Counted from the first letter of the stretch, positions 16,668-26,036 are shown. The stretch: DNA of 64,000 nt from NORP23 sp050302475 (GCA_050302475.1 JBNLBF010000016.1:1-64000), one strand, 5' to 3'. Program-made: numbers and translations. Notes: generated from the letters alone by a model not told the origin.

Positions 16668-17330
16668 ATGACCGGTAAAACCAAATTTCTTAGCCTGACA
16701 GCTCTCGTGACTATTCTGCATTCCCCTGTCCTGGGACAGGATTTTGTTTTTGACGACAAGCAGCCGATGAATCCCGATCGCATGACGGTTAGTGAACCCG
16801 TCGTTGATGATATCGAGTGGATCGAAAACCTGCCCCCGGCGAAGTTTGTTTTCGCGGATGGATTTGATGAAAACAGTCCGGAAATGTTCGGTTGGGAAAA
16901 TGATCCGATGTCCGGCCAGCATTTTTTCTATGGTGCCGTTGCCGCATCGGGAACGGATTACGGTTGGTGGGCGGATAACTTCCATTCCATCGAGGCCGCC
17001 CGTGCCCATGTTCTGGAATGGTGCAATGTCGATGTTCCCGAAGGGGAAACCCCCTGCTACATCGTTGCCGAAATCCATCCCGATGACTCATTTTCAGACC
17101 TAATTGACGGGCTGAGCGCCGACGGACATCTGGGGTATGAAGATTTCCTGCGCGAAGGCAATTTCAAAGCTTTTGCAATCTCGCCCAACGGGGCATGGGG
17201 ATATGCCTATGGGTATGAGACACCGTTTGAAGCAAACCAGGAAGCCATCGCGACATGTGAAGAATATGCCGCACAGGAAACCAACGAAACAACAATTGAC
17301 CCAAGTTGCGAGTTATTCGTTCGCGAATAA
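16668..17330 (+). CDS. Exported internally duplicated protein, unknown function (first of pair)
   Basis: A 220-residue protein with a signal peptide (about residues 1-23, ending SPVLGQ) and an acidic mature part. Two related repeats are visible. Repeat one, about 85-135, begins FFYGAVAAS, has an aromatic G/Y/W segment, then A-rich helix and cysteines at EWC and PCY. Repeat two, about 165-220, begins FKAFAISPNGAWGYAYGYE, then AIATC and a terminal SCELF. The paired cysteines could form one disulfide per repeat. The layout recalls DUF4189-like modules, but I do not recognise the family securely. AGGAGG precedes the ATG. Confidence 0.7.
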   Translation: MTGKTKFLSLTALVTILHSPVLGQDFVFDDKQPMNPDRMTVSEPVVDDIEWIENLPPAKFVFADGFDENSPEMFGWENDPMSGQHFFYGAVAASGTDYGWWADNFHSIEAARAHVLEWCNVDVPEGETPCYIVAEIHPDDSFSDLIDGLSADGHLGYEDFLREGNFKAFAISPNGAWGYAYGYETPFEANQEAIATCEEYAAQETNETTIDPSCELFVRE

Positions 17331-17364
17331 CTGCTGACATTTACCCGTAAACGAGGAAAGAAAA

Positions 17365-18033
17365 ATGCCTATGCGGACCGAACTATCCTTTTCCAAACAA
17401 GTGGCTCTGGCTGCTTCATTCGCACTGCTGGCTGCCACCCCGGTCGCCGCACAACAACTGCCCGTGTCGATTATATACCAGAATGGCTATGACGCAGGCT
17501 GGATCGAAGATGCCGGACAGGCCGAGCATTTCCAGGACTTTATGGATGAAAGCTATTACGGCGCCTTCGTTATTGGGGACGATAATTATAGCTATTGGTA
17601 TGCCGGGTTCCATGAACTCGAAACCGCCCGCAACGCAGCGCTGTCCTGGTGTGAATCAGAAAACCCGCGTAACGGTGACCCCTGCCATGTTGCGGCGTTC
17701 CTCGTCCCAACCAATATTCCCGAGAATTTCGTCTCCAATCTGAGCGAAGGCGCTGTTGATGAGTATCTCGAATATCTTACGTATGGCGATTACAAGGCTT
17801 TTGCCGTCTCGCCAAATGGGGCCTATGCCTACACTTGGAATTACGAGACGCAGGAACTTGCTGATATCAATGCGCTGGATCTGTGCGAGGAGACCGCCAG
17901 TGATTCCTATGGCTGGGAAATTGGCATGTCGCACGAATGTTATATCTACAGCGAGTTCATCGGCGAGTTCGGTATGTTGGAGGATACCCCCAACACACCG
18001 CAAAGTTCGCTGCAGAAGGGCGACAAGAAATAA
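17365..18033 (+). CDS. Exported internally duplicated protein, unknown function (second of pair)
   Basis: A 222-residue paralog of the preceding protein, with a signal peptide ending in ATPVAAQQ. Repeat one begins YYGAFVIGDDNYSYWY and carries cysteines at SWC and PCH. Repeat two begins YKAFAVSPNGAYAYTW and carries cysteines at LC and ECY. The shared phrase KAFA[IV]SPNGA identifies the duplication. A strong terminator follows immediately, so the two genes form a compact rightward unit. The N-terminus might begin at the second Met of MPMRTELSF. Confidence 0.7.
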   Translation: MPMRTELSFSKQVALAASFALLAATPVAAQQLPVSIIYQNGYDAGWIEDAGQAEHFQDFMDESYYGAFVIGDDNYSYWYAGFHELETARNAALSWCESENPRNGDPCHVAAFLVPTNIPENFVSNLSEGAVDEYLEYLTYGDYKAFAVSPNGAYAYTWNYETQELADINALDLCEETASDSYGWEIGMSHECYIYSEFIGEFGMLEDTPNTPQSSLQKGDKK

Positions 18034-18037
18034 CAGC

Positions 18038-18066
18038 AACCCCGCCCATCGGCGGGGTTTCTTTTA
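18038..18066 (+). terminator. Rho-independent terminator after the exported pair
   Basis: AACCCCGCC and GGCGGGGTT arms around the loop CATC, followed by TCTTTTATT. It separates the exported-protein pair from the ribosomal rpsF operon. Confidence 0.9.
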
Positions 18067-18072
18067 TTAGCC

Positions 18073-18100
18073 TTGCAATCCGGCGCGGTCACAGTATAAC
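18073..18100 (+). promoter_or_regulatory. Candidate rpsF operon promoter
   Basis: -35 TTGCAA (18073-18078) and -10 TATAAC (18095-18100) with a 16-base spacer, about 100 bases before rpsF. The remaining leader is long enough for an S6:S18 autoregulatory element, but I could not confirm one by eye. Confidence 0.5.
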
Positions 18101-18201
18101 GCCCCATCTCTCCGCGAAAGATCAACGCGTGGCCTCTCGTATGTGGGTTGGAGAGCTGGAACCCCGCATTTTGAAGCACGTCTGAAAATTAGGTGACTGA
18201 T

Positions 18202-18558
18202 ATGGCGCTCTACGAGCACGTATTTATCTCGCGTCAGGACCTGTCCAACGCGCAGGCTGAAGGTCTTATCGACCATTTCAGCGCAGTCCTTTCCGACAAT
18301 GGTGGTAAAGTTGTCGATAAGGAATATTGGGGCCTCAAAACGATGGCCTACAAAATCAACAAAAACCGCAAGGGCCACTACGCCTTCGTCAAATCCGACG
18401 CGCCGTCCGAGGCCGTACAGGAAATGGAACGCCTGATGCGTCTTCATGACGATGTGATGCGTGTGATGACCATCAAGGTCAACGAGCACGAAGAAGGTCC
18501 GTCGGTTGTAATGCAAAACAAAGGCCGTGACGACCGTCCGCGCCGCGATGCTCGTTAA
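18202..18558 (+). CDS. rpsF: 30S ribosomal protein S6
   Basis: A 118-residue small-subunit protein that pairs with S18 on 16S rRNA. MALYEHVFISRQDLS at the start and the strand YWGLKTMAYKINKNRKGHYAF are characteristic. The ATG at 18202 is chosen, with AGGTGA upstream; a GTG at 18193 lies on that ribosome-binding sequence. A short Arg/Asp-rich tail (KGRDDRPRRDAR) is usual in alphaproteobacteria. It heads the rpsF-rpsR-rplI operon. Confidence 0.97.
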   Translation: MALYEHVFISRQDLSNAQAEGLIDHFSAVLSDNGGKVVDKEYWGLKTMAYKINKNRKGHYAFVKSDAPSEAVQEMERLMRLHDDVMRVMTIKVNEHEEGPSVVMQNKGRDDRPRRDAR

Positions 18559-18574
18559 GAAAGGGTTGTAAGTT

Positions 18575-18802
18575 ATGGCAAATAAACCATTTTTCCGCCG
18601 TCGCAAATCCTGCCCTTTCTCGGGGGATAACGCGCCGAAGATCGATTATAAGGATACGAAACTGTTGCAGCGCTACATTTCCGAGCGTGGCAAAATCGTG
18701 CCTTCCCGTATCACCGCAGTCTCTGCGAAGAAACAGCGTGAGTTGGCCCGTGCCATCAAACGCGCCCGTTTCCTCGCCCTGCTGCCCTACGCTGTGAAGT
18801 AA
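18575..18802 (+). CDS. rpsR: 30S ribosomal protein S18
   Basis: A basic 75-residue small-subunit protein binding alongside S6. The N-terminal FFRRRKSCPFSG and the core LLQRYISERGKIVPSRITAV identify it. It starts 16 bases after rpsF and 10 bases before rplI, the conserved order of this operon. Nothing unusual was seen. Confidence 0.97.
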   Translation: MANKPFFRRRKSCPFSGDNAPKIDYKDTKLLQRYISERGKIVPSRITAVSAKKQRELARAIKRARFLALLPYAVK

Positions 18803-18812
18803 GGAGGACATC

Positions 18813-19463
18813 ATGGACGTCGTACTTCTCGAACGCGTGGCCAAACTGGGTCAGATGGGTGACGTGGTCTCCGTCAAACAAGGTTACGCCCGCAACTTCC
18901 TGCTGCCGCAGGGCAAGGCGCTGCGTGCCACTAAGGATAACCTCGCACAGTTTGAAAACCAGCGCGCACAGCTTGAGGCGCAGAACCTGGAATCGAAGAA
19001 AGAGGCCGATGCCGTTGCCGCCAAACTGGACGGTCAGCAGTTCATCGTGATTCGCTCTGCTTCTGACTCCGGATCGCTGTATGGTTCGGTCAGCGCCCGT
19101 GACGCTTCTGATGCCGCTACGGCAGAAGGCTTCACCGTTGATCGCAAGCAGATCGTTCTTGATAAACCGGTTAAAGAACTGGGTCTCCACGTGATGACCG
19201 TTGTTCTGCACCCGGAAGTCGAAGCGAAAATCACCATCAACGTTGCTCGCTCGAACGAGGAAGCTGAACTTCAAGCCTCCGGCAAGAACATCGCCGACAT
19301 GGCTGCCGAAGCCGAAGCAGAAGCAGATTTCGAAATCGCTGAGCTGTTCGAAGATATCGGTGCAGCCGCAGCTGACGACGATGAGCTTCTAGGGGAATCC
19401 GATGAAGACTCATCGGCCGACGAAGCGGAAGCCTCCACAGATGAAAGCTCCGAAGAGGAGTAA
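18813..19463 (+). CDS. rplI: 50S ribosomal protein L9 with acidic C-terminal tail
   Basis: A 216-residue L9. The N-terminal rRNA-binding domain (MDVVLLERVAKLGQMGDVVSV, then KQGYARNFLLPQGKA) and the central helix are normal. E. coli L9 is about 149 residues; here roughly 60 extra residues after the C-terminal domain are very rich in Glu, Asp, Ala and Ser, ending DESSEEE. Acidic extensions of L9 are common in alphaproteobacteria. GGAGG lies just before the ATG. A hairpin follows the stop. Confidence 0.96.
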   Translation: MDVVLLERVAKLGQMGDVVSVKQGYARNFLLPQGKALRATKDNLAQFENQRAQLEAQNLESKKEADAVAAKLDGQQFIVIRSASDSGSLYGSVSARDASDAATAEGFTVDRKQIVLDKPVKELGLHVMTVVLHPEVEAKITINVARSNEEAELQASGKNIADMAAEAEAEADFEIAELFEDIGAAAADDDELLGESDEDSSADEAEASTDESSEEE

Positions 19464-19475
19464 CCCATCAAACAA

Positions 19476-19506
19476 GAATGCCGCGTGCGATAAGTGCGCG
19501 GCATTC
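19476..19506 (+). terminator. Hairpin after rplI, possible terminator
   Basis: GAATGCCGCG (19476-19485) and CGCGGCATTC (19497-19506) form a perfect 10-base stem, 12 bases beyond the rplI stop. No T-run follows, so it may terminate only partly or protect the transcript end. Confidence 0.6.
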
Positions 19507-19523
19507 ATGATTCCGGTGCAGAC

Positions 19524-20231
19524 ATGAAAGAATTCGACGTTGCGAATTTTCTGCTCAAGGGATTTTTGCTTTCTGCACTCTGTTTCGGATTTCTCGATGT
19601 CTGGTTCCTGAACCTGTTTTACGTCTCAGATCCGACCTTTCGCGATATTCTGTCCCAAGTTACCTATCTCGGGGATTCCGAATGGATGCTGATCGGCAGC
19701 CTTGGCATCGGTTGCCTGTCCTATGCCTGGTTTCGATGGCTGCGATCACGCGGGGCTGAACCAAAGATTCGGTTCAAGTGGCGCGTGCTTTCCCATCGTG
19801 CGGCGTTTGTGTTTATCGCCGTGGCAGCGACGGGGATATTTGCCTCTCTCAGCAAAAATTCCATCGGGCGCGCAAGACCTTATCTGATCGAAGAGGTCGG
19901 ACCACACGGTTTCAGTCCCTTCGCGTTTGATTCCCAGTGGGCCGCCTGGCCATCGGGACACACAACGACAGCCTTTGCGATGGCAACAGCTTTGGCGATA
20001 CTGTTCCCGAAGTTCCGGTATGTTTACTTTGCCCTCGCGGTGATTGCAGGACTGTCTCGCACCATGCTCGGGGCCCACTATCTGGCGGATACGATCATGG
20101 GCGCGACGATCGGTGTTGCGGGAACGATCCTGATCTACCGGCGGCTGCGAAACAAAATGTTTTTGACTTATCCACGTAATCCCCGTCAATCACAGGCGAA
20201 GTCCGAGACCGAATCTGATATAAGCTCCTGA
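19524..20231 (+). CDS. PAP2-family membrane phosphatase
   Basis: A 235-residue membrane protein with the three-part phosphatase signature: KNSIGRARP, PSGHTT, and SRTMLGAHYLAD. About five or six hydrophobic spans are visible. PAP2 enzymes dephosphorylate lipid phosphates such as undecaprenyl pyrophosphate, phosphatidate or lipid A; the sequence does not say which. The ATG at 19524 is preferred over a GTG at 19494, which lies in the hairpin after rplI. It sits between the ribosomal operon and dnaB on the same strand. Confidence 0.85.
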   Translation: MKEFDVANFLLKGFLLSALCFGFLDVWFLNLFYVSDPTFRDILSQVTYLGDSEWMLIGSLGIGCLSYAWFRWLRSRGAEPKIRFKWRVLSHRAAFVFIAVAATGIFASLSKNSIGRARPYLIEEVGPHGFSPFAFDSQWAAWPSGHTTTAFAMATALAILFPKFRYVYFALAVIAGLSRTMLGAHYLADTIMGATIGVAGTILIYRRLRNKMFLTYPRNPRQSQAKSETESDISS

Positions 20232-20242
20232 GGGAGCAAAAA

Positions 20243-21718
20243 ATGGCAGACGGAACAGGCAATCTGGAAGCGGAGGCACATACCCTCCCCCATAATATCG
20301 AAGCAGAGCAAGCGCTTCTGGGCGCATTGCTGGTCAATAACGATGTCTATGACCGCATTGCCTCAATCGTGAACGAGACGCATTTTTACGATCCCGTGCA
20401 TGCCCGCATTTTCGATACTGCCGCACGGCGTATACAGAAAAATGCTCTAGCTTCCCCTGTAACGCTTAAGGCGTTCATGGAGGAGGATGAGGGTCTGAAT
20501 GAATTGGGCGGCCCGCAATATCTGGTGCGTCTGGCAGGGGCAGCAATATCCTTGTTTGCCGCCAAAGATTACGCCCAGCTGATCTATGATCTGGCCATCC
20601 GTCGCGACCTGATCGCCATTGGCGAGGAAATCGCGCTGAAAGCGGGCGACGTGACCGTCGAGAGCGAACCTAAGGACCAGATTGTTGAGGCGGAACAGCG
20701 CCTTTACCAGTTGGGCGAACAGGGTCAGGTGGATACCGGGTTCCAGTCCTTTCTACGCGCCCTGACCCAAGCCGTTGATGTTGCCAATGCTGCTTACCAA
20801 CGCGAAGGCGGGCTGGCCGGGATATCCACTGGTTTCGTCGACATGGACAAGAAATTGGGCGGGTTGCACCCTTCCGACCTGCTGATCCTTGCCGGGCGTC
20901 CGTCGATGGGGAAAACCGCGCTGGCGACGAACCTCGCCTTCAAAGTGGCGAAGGCTTACAAAAAAGGCGTGAAACCTGACGGAACTGAAGGCGCTGTCGA
21001 TGGCGGCGTGGTTGGGTTCTATTCGCTGGAGATGTCATCTGAACAGCTGGCCGCACGTATCCTGTCCGAAGCCGCCGAAGTGCCATCGGAACAGATCCGC
21101 CGCGGCGAGATGACCGAGGATGAATTCCGTCGCTTTATCGAGGCGGCAAAGGACCTGGAAACCTGCCCGCTTTATATCGACGACACACCTGCCTTGCCGA
21201 TCTCGACGCTCGCAGCGCGTGCGCGCCGTCTAAAACGCCAACATGGGCTGGATTTGCTGATTGTGGACTATCTGCAACTGGTCCGCCCTGCCTCCGCCAA
21301 AGATAGCCGCGTGAACGAGGTTTCGGAAATCACGCAGGGTCTGAAAGCCATCGCGAAGGAACTGGACATCCCGGTCATCGCGCTGTCCCAGTTGTCGCGT
21401 CAGGTCGAAAGCCGCGAAGACAAACGCCCGCAACTGTCGGACCTGCGTGAATCCGGCTCGATCGAGCAGGATGCTGACGTGGTGATGTTCGTGTTCCGCG
21501 AGGAATATTACAAAGAACGTGAAAAACCCGGCGATCACGACATCGAAGGCATGATGAAGTGGCAGGAAGAAATGTCGCAAATCCACGGCAAGGCCGAGGT
21601 CATCATCGGCAAGCAGCGTCACGGTCCCATCGGCACGGTTGATCTGTCGTTCGAAGGTCAGTTCACGCGTTTCGGCAATCTGGTCAAGAAATACCAGAAC
21701 GTTCCCGACGAATTCTAA
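20243..21718 (+). CDS. dnaB: Replicative DNA helicase DnaB
   Basis: A 491-residue RecA-fold hexameric helicase that unwinds DNA at the replication fork. The N-terminal domain begins LPHNIEAEQALLGALL; the Walker A is GRPSMGKTAL; the Walker B region is LDLLIVDYLQLV; arginine-finger and DNA-binding loops follow (SQLSRQVESREDKRPQLSDL). No intein is present. The ribosome-binding sequence GAGGGAG is good. The gene lies next to rpsF-rpsR-rplI, a common neighbourhood. Confidence 0.97.
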   Translation: MADGTGNLEAEAHTLPHNIEAEQALLGALLVNNDVYDRIASIVNETHFYDPVHARIFDTAARRIQKNALASPVTLKAFMEEDEGLNELGGPQYLVRLAGAAISLFAAKDYAQLIYDLAIRRDLIAIGEEIALKAGDVTVESEPKDQIVEAEQRLYQLGEQGQVDTGFQSFLRALTQAVDVANAAYQREGGLAGISTGFVDMDKKLGGLHPSDLLILAGRPSMGKTALATNLAFKVAKAYKKGVKPDGTEGAVDGGVVGFYSLEMSSEQLAARILSEAAEVPSEQIRRGEMTEDEFRRFIEAAKDLETCPLYIDDTPALPISTLAARARRLKRQHGLDLLIVDYLQLVRPASAKDSRVNEVSEITQGLKAIAKELDIPVIALSQLSRQVESREDKRPQLSDLRESGSIEQDADVVMFVFREEYYKEREKPGDHDIEGMMKWQEEMSQIHGKAEVIIGKQRHGPIGTVDLSFEGQFTRFGNLVKKYQNVPDEF

Positions 21719-21775
21719 AATCTTTCGCCAAGCGATTGAATTTCCTGTATGTTACCCCGAAACCGTGGGGGACAT

Positions 21776-24220
21776 ATGGAAAAGCTGCGTCGTTGGGGAG
21801 AGCCCATATTCTGGCTAGTCGTGCTGCTTGGCACCCTGCCCGCGATCCTGTCCAACAGCGTTATCCCGTGGAACTGGTATCTGCCCTGGACGGTGGTATC
21901 GGTTGATCCAATGATGCTGGGCGGGTTGGTTTGGTTGGGGCTGTTTATACTGGCGGTCGCCTTTGCTGTGCTTAGGCGGTCAATCCTGCGGGTTTTGGCA
22001 ACGCTGCCACTGTTGGCACTTTGGTACATGCCCGTTGACCGGATTGATATTGACCTGTCGCATCCTCGCGACCAGATCTACTTTCAGGCGCGTTTTGATA
22101 ATCTGAAAAATTCTGACGGGTCAGCGTTTATCGACGATCTATCACGCCTGCAAAACCCGGATATCGGTGCGGCGGCGGTCAGCTTCTATCAGAATTTCGC
22201 AGACATCGCAGCGGCATATCCGGATCGGTTTGCTGACGATCCAGACATGGCGAAAATGATCTATGGGCGTGATCTGTTCGCTGACTATGTGATGTCTGGC
22301 CATCTGGAAGTCCCGACGGGGCGCGATGTCTGGACAGATATGAAGGTTTTTATCAGCGACGACCCCTTCCCCAGTGCGGAATTGATGCAAAAAATTGCCA
22401 CGATTCCGATGGCGACTCCCGATGTTTTGCTAAACCCGTTTCTTCCCGCTGATCTTGGTGAGCGGCGCAGTTGGATGAGCGAGCAACTGGCGACAATTTC
22501 TGGTCAGGGCGCAATTCCAGCCATTCTATTCATCTGGAACCTGCTGCGCGAAGCAGAAACAGAGGTTTGGTCGATGATACTATCGCTGATCTCGCTTATG
22601 GCGTTGGTCATTTTCAGTGTGATCGGCGGGATGCGGGTGATGTCAGCGGCAATGCTGCTGCTGATCAGCGCGGCCTATAGTCTGAGTTATTGGACACCGT
22701 TGGCCGCGTTTTCCGGGCTGCAGGTATTCCTGCTGATCTGCCTGTTGATCTTTGGCACCGGCTTTCTACGCAGCAATGCCGGGTATCTGAAAACACTTGG
22801 TCGGCGCAAAAATCTGTCCAACCTATGGCGGACATTTGTGCCTTGGTCGCTGTTTCTGATCTTGTTCGCGGGTACGATCATCGTATCAACCAAAGTGACC
22901 AATCTGGTGACGGAACAGGTTTATAATATCGGCTACCCGCAATCCCTCGCCCCCGAGGATCGTCTGTTCAATGTAGAAAAATCCGGGGAGGGGTTGGAGG
23001 CCGATCTGCGCAACGCGGCGGCAGATCATTATGCTTATCTGAACAACGCAACCTCGTCTGCGGCCATCACATTTCGCGATAATTACAATCGCGATTCCAC
23101 AACGGCCGTGAATGACACTATGGCGAGCATTGAAAATGCCGTTGCGCCAGTCATTTTCGGCCCCAATGATTTTGATCATTGTCTGGAACCACCCGACCTT
23201 CTTTGCCCGCTGGCAAACGAAATCCGGCGTGCGATCAACCGATCCTACCGGAAAGCCCGGGAGCGCCAGATGGCACGCCTACATGACGAATTGACAGACT
23301 TGTCGTTGCAGGGGAAAGACGCCGTGAACAGTGGGGTTGCCGAGCTGAACACCAAGGTTGCGCTGGCGACTGAAGAGGCCAGCCAATGGACCGTCAAAGG
23401 CATTTCCGGTCTGTTTCTGTGGTACCACGTGGCGACAACCCTCTCGATCATTTTCCTGATCTTTGTGCTGATCAAGTCCTTCCTGTTCATCGCCAGCCGT
23501 GTCTACCTACACGCCGATGATGGCAATCAGGAGGTTTGGGAGGAACTTTCGCGCCCGCACGGTGACGGCGTCCCAGTCTCGCGCGAAAAGACCTATGTTT
23601 TTGATCGCGACCGCTGGGGGACGTTTTTTGTTCGCCGGGGTCAATCGAACAAGAATATCAAACGGGATATTTCCTGGCCGCAATGGAACCGGATGATCTT
23701 CCGGCGGCTGGCGTCAAGGATGTTTGCGCTCTATCGCGAGGACTGGTCACGCGATCATGGCGAGAAATTTGTGAAAACCACCAAGGGCGGCGAGTTCGTG
23801 GAATGGCAGCTGGCCGCGGGACAGCGGGTTGTTATCCAGATCCGTAATTTGGCGGCCTTTTCTGAAACCGTGAAACTGCGGTCCCTCTGGTCCTTCCGCC
23901 TATCGCATTTCATCTTTGGTCGTGTGCTGTTTTCCTCTATCGAGGGTCCCGGCATGATCCTGCTGCGCACGAACGGAGAGCCACATATCGGCACCGAAGG
24001 GGATCGGTTCATTCTGGGGGCCGCCCCGAATGAGCATATCGCGTTTGATCTGGCGACGGACTTTTTGGTCAACTCGGACCTCAAGCTGAAAAATATGTAT
24101 TTCTCTGATATCGAGGTGGTGGCCAATGACAGCCCGCGCGTGGTAGTGGATGTGATGCCGGAACATTCCTTCACCGGCGGGGCAGCGCGGTTTATCCGGG
24201 CGTTTTTCATACCGGTGTAA
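21776..24220 (+). CDS. Large multi-pass membrane protein, unknown function
   Basis: An 814-residue protein I do not recognise. The start at 21776 (MEKLRRWGEPIFW) follows a strong GGGGGA. Three membrane spans fall in the first 100 residues, then a soluble region of about 160 residues. A further cluster of spans lies about 255-365, a soluble segment with a CLEPPDLLC cysteine pair about 390-535, and one more span near 550-570. The C-terminal 230 residues look like a beta-rich cytoplasmic domain (WQLAAGQRVVIQIRNLAAF, then FSSIEGPGMILLRTNG), faintly resembling AIM24-type folds. It lies tightly between dnaB and alr. An envelope role is only inference. Confidence 0.75.
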   Translation: MEKLRRWGEPIFWLVVLLGTLPAILSNSVIPWNWYLPWTVVSVDPMMLGGLVWLGLFILAVAFAVLRRSILRVLATLPLLALWYMPVDRIDIDLSHPRDQIYFQARFDNLKNSDGSAFIDDLSRLQNPDIGAAAVSFYQNFADIAAAYPDRFADDPDMAKMIYGRDLFADYVMSGHLEVPTGRDVWTDMKVFISDDPFPSAELMQKIATIPMATPDVLLNPFLPADLGERRSWMSEQLATISGQGAIPAILFIWNLLREAETEVWSMILSLISLMALVIFSVIGGMRVMSAAMLLLISAAYSLSYWTPLAAFSGLQVFLLICLLIFGTGFLRSNAGYLKTLGRRKNLSNLWRTFVPWSLFLILFAGTIIVSTKVTNLVTEQVYNIGYPQSLAPEDRLFNVEKSGEGLEADLRNAAADHYAYLNNATSSAAITFRDNYNRDSTTAVNDTMASIENAVAPVIFGPNDFDHCLEPPDLLCPLANEIRRAINRSYRKARERQMARLHDELTDLSLQGKDAVNSGVAELNTKVALATEEASQWTVKGISGLFLWYHVATTLSIIFLIFVLIKSFLFIASRVYLHADDGNQEVWEELSRPHGDGVPVSREKTYVFDRDRWGTFFVRRGQSNKNIKRDISWPQWNRMIFRRLASRMFALYREDWSRDHGEKFVKTTKGGEFVEWQLAAGQRVVIQIRNLAAFSETVKLRSLWSFRLSHFIFGRVLFSSIEGPGMILLRTNGEPHIGTEGDRFILGAAPNEHIAFDLATDFLVNSDLKLKNMYFSDIEVVANDSPRVVVDVMPEHSFTGGAARFIRAFFIPV

Positions 24221-24221
24221 T

Positions 24222-25241
24222 ATGCGGGCGACACTCACCATTGATCTTGAAGCAATTGCCGCCAACTGGCGGGCGCTGGACGCCATGACGGATTGTGAAA
24301 CAGGCGCTGTTGTGAAGGCAAACGCCTATGGTCTGGGCGTTGCGCATGTGGCCCCGGCCCTGTGGGAGGCAGGCGCACGGACGTTCTTTGTTGCCTTGGC
24401 AGAAGAGGGTGTGGAATTGCGCCGCGTGTTGGGACCTGAGGCGCGAATATTTGTGTTCTCGGGGCATATGCTCGGGGATCGTGTGATGATCTCTACCTGT
24501 GATCTGATCCCGCTCTTGAACTCGCTCGACCAGATCGCCCGGTTTCGCGAACGTTTGCCGGGGCGGAAATACGGGCTGCAACTGGATACGGGCATGAACC
24601 GACTGGGGCTGGAAATAGCGGAACTGGCAGAGGCCGGTGAACTGAAGCCCGAGCTGGTGATAAGCCATCTCGCCTGCGCGGACGATCCGGAACATCCGCA
24701 AAACGCCGCGCAACTGGCGGCATTTGACGTGGCAAAGCAATTCAATGCCCGGCGCAGCCTCGCGGCCACCGGAGGCGTCCTATTGGGCAACCAATATCAT
24801 TTAGACATAACCCGCCCGGGCATTGGCCTTTATGGCGGCCTGCCTTTTGCGGATGCGCAACCGGTCGTCACCCTGTCCCTGCCCGTCATTCAGGAACGCG
24901 AGGTCGCCATTGGCGAAAGCGTCGGATATGGCGCGACCTGGGTGGCCGAGCGGCCATCCTTCATCGCCACCGTTTCTGCTGGCTATGCCGACGGGCTGAT
25001 CCGGGCGATGGGGAATAAGGCGATGCTTTACGCCGGTGACGTGGCCTGCCCCGTGGTGGGTCGCGTGTCGATGGACCTGATCACTGTTGATGTGACCGAC
25101 CTGCGCGAAACGCCGGACGAGCTGGACATCCTGAATGCCTATCAGACTGTCGATACGCTGGCCGAGGCTGCCGGAACCATCGGCTATGAAATCCTCACCA
25201 GCCTTGGCGCGCGCTATGAACGCCGCTATATCGGAGGCTGA
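24222..25241 (+). CDS. alr: Alanine racemase
   Basis: A 339-residue PLP enzyme producing D-alanine for peptidoglycan. The PLP lysine is Lys32 in AVVKANAYGLG, the catalytic Tyr is in SVGYGATW, and VGRVSMDLITVD near the C-terminus is a family signature. The ATG begins one base after the stop of the unknown membrane protein, so expression is probably linked. The next gene begins directly after the alr stop (TGA then ATG). Confidence 0.95.
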   Translation: MRATLTIDLEAIAANWRALDAMTDCETGAVVKANAYGLGVAHVAPALWEAGARTFFVALAEEGVELRRVLGPEARIFVFSGHMLGDRVMISTCDLIPLLNSLDQIARFRERLPGRKYGLQLDTGMNRLGLEIAELAEAGELKPELVISHLACADDPEHPQNAAQLAAFDVAKQFNARRSLAATGGVLLGNQYHLDITRPGIGLYGGLPFADAQPVVTLSLPVIQEREVAIGESVGYGATWVAERPSFIATVSAGYADGLIRAMGNKAMLYAGDVACPVVGRVSMDLITVDVTDLRETPDELDILNAYQTVDTLAEAAGTIGYEILTSLGARYERRYIGG

Positions 25242-26036
25242 ATGGCAATTTTGAGCATCTTTCAACAGTTCTTGGCCTCGATCGGGCGGTCCACCTTGGG
25301 CCTACTGGCATCGATCGGGCGGGTGACTCTGTTCGCGCTGGAAACCGTCAGTCATATCTTCCGCCTACCGTTCTATTCGGTCGAGTTGGGGCATCAGCTT
25401 TTGCGGATCGGATATTTTTCATTGCCGGTCGTCGGCCTGACCGCCTTGTTCACTGGCGGTGCGCTGGCGCTGCAAATCTTCGCCGGTGGATCGCGGTTTA
25501 ACGCCGAAAGCGTCGTGCCGCAGATCGTCGCAATTGGGATCACGCGAGAGTTGGGACCGGTGCTCGGCGGCTTGATGGTCGCTGGACGTGTTGCGTCATC
25601 AATTGCTGCCGAGATCGGAACCATGCGGGTGACCGAACAGATCGACGCGCTGACAACGCTGTCCACCAACCCGATGAAATATCTGGTGGTGCCGCGGGTG
25701 GTTGCCGCCACACTGGCGCTGCCGTTGCTGGTGCTGATCGGCGATATTATCGGGATCATGGGGGGGTATCTTGTGGGGGTGGCACGGTTGGATTTCAATT
25801 CGGCGACCTACCTACAAAACACTGCGGATTTCTTGCAAAGCGGCGATGTCACCTCGGGCTTGATCAAGGCGGCCGTGTTTGGCTTCATCCTGTCGCTGAT
25901 GGGGTGTTACAATGGCTATAACTCGGGTCGCGGCGCACAGGGCGTGGGTCAGGCGACGACGAATGCGGTTGTTGCGGCCTCGGTCCTGATCCTTGCCTCA
26001 AACTACCTGCTGACAGAATTGTTGTTTCCGGCATGA
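25242..26036 (+). CDS. MlaE/YrbE-family ABC permease
   Basis: A 264-residue inner-membrane permease of the MlaE family, which moves phospholipid or other hydrophobic substrates between inner and outer membranes. The family landmarks ITRELGPVLGGLMVAGRVASSIAAEIGTM (partly, residues about 100-128) and the terminal LLTELLFPA region are clear. It starts at the alr stop and overlaps the ATPase gene by ATGA. An MCE-domain substrate-binding protein, usually part of the system, is not encoded in the window. Confidence 0.9.
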   Translation: MAILSIFQQFLASIGRSTLGLLASIGRVTLFALETVSHIFRLPFYSVELGHQLLRIGYFSLPVVGLTALFTGGALALQIFAGGSRFNAESVVPQIVAIGITRELGPVLGGLMVAGRVASSIAAEIGTMRVTEQIDALTTLSTNPMKYLVVPRVVAATLALPLLVLIGDIIGIMGGYLVGVARLDFNSATYLQNTADFLQSGDVTSGLIKAAVFGFILSLMGCYNGYNSGRGAQGVGQATTNAVVAASVLILASNYLLTELLFPA

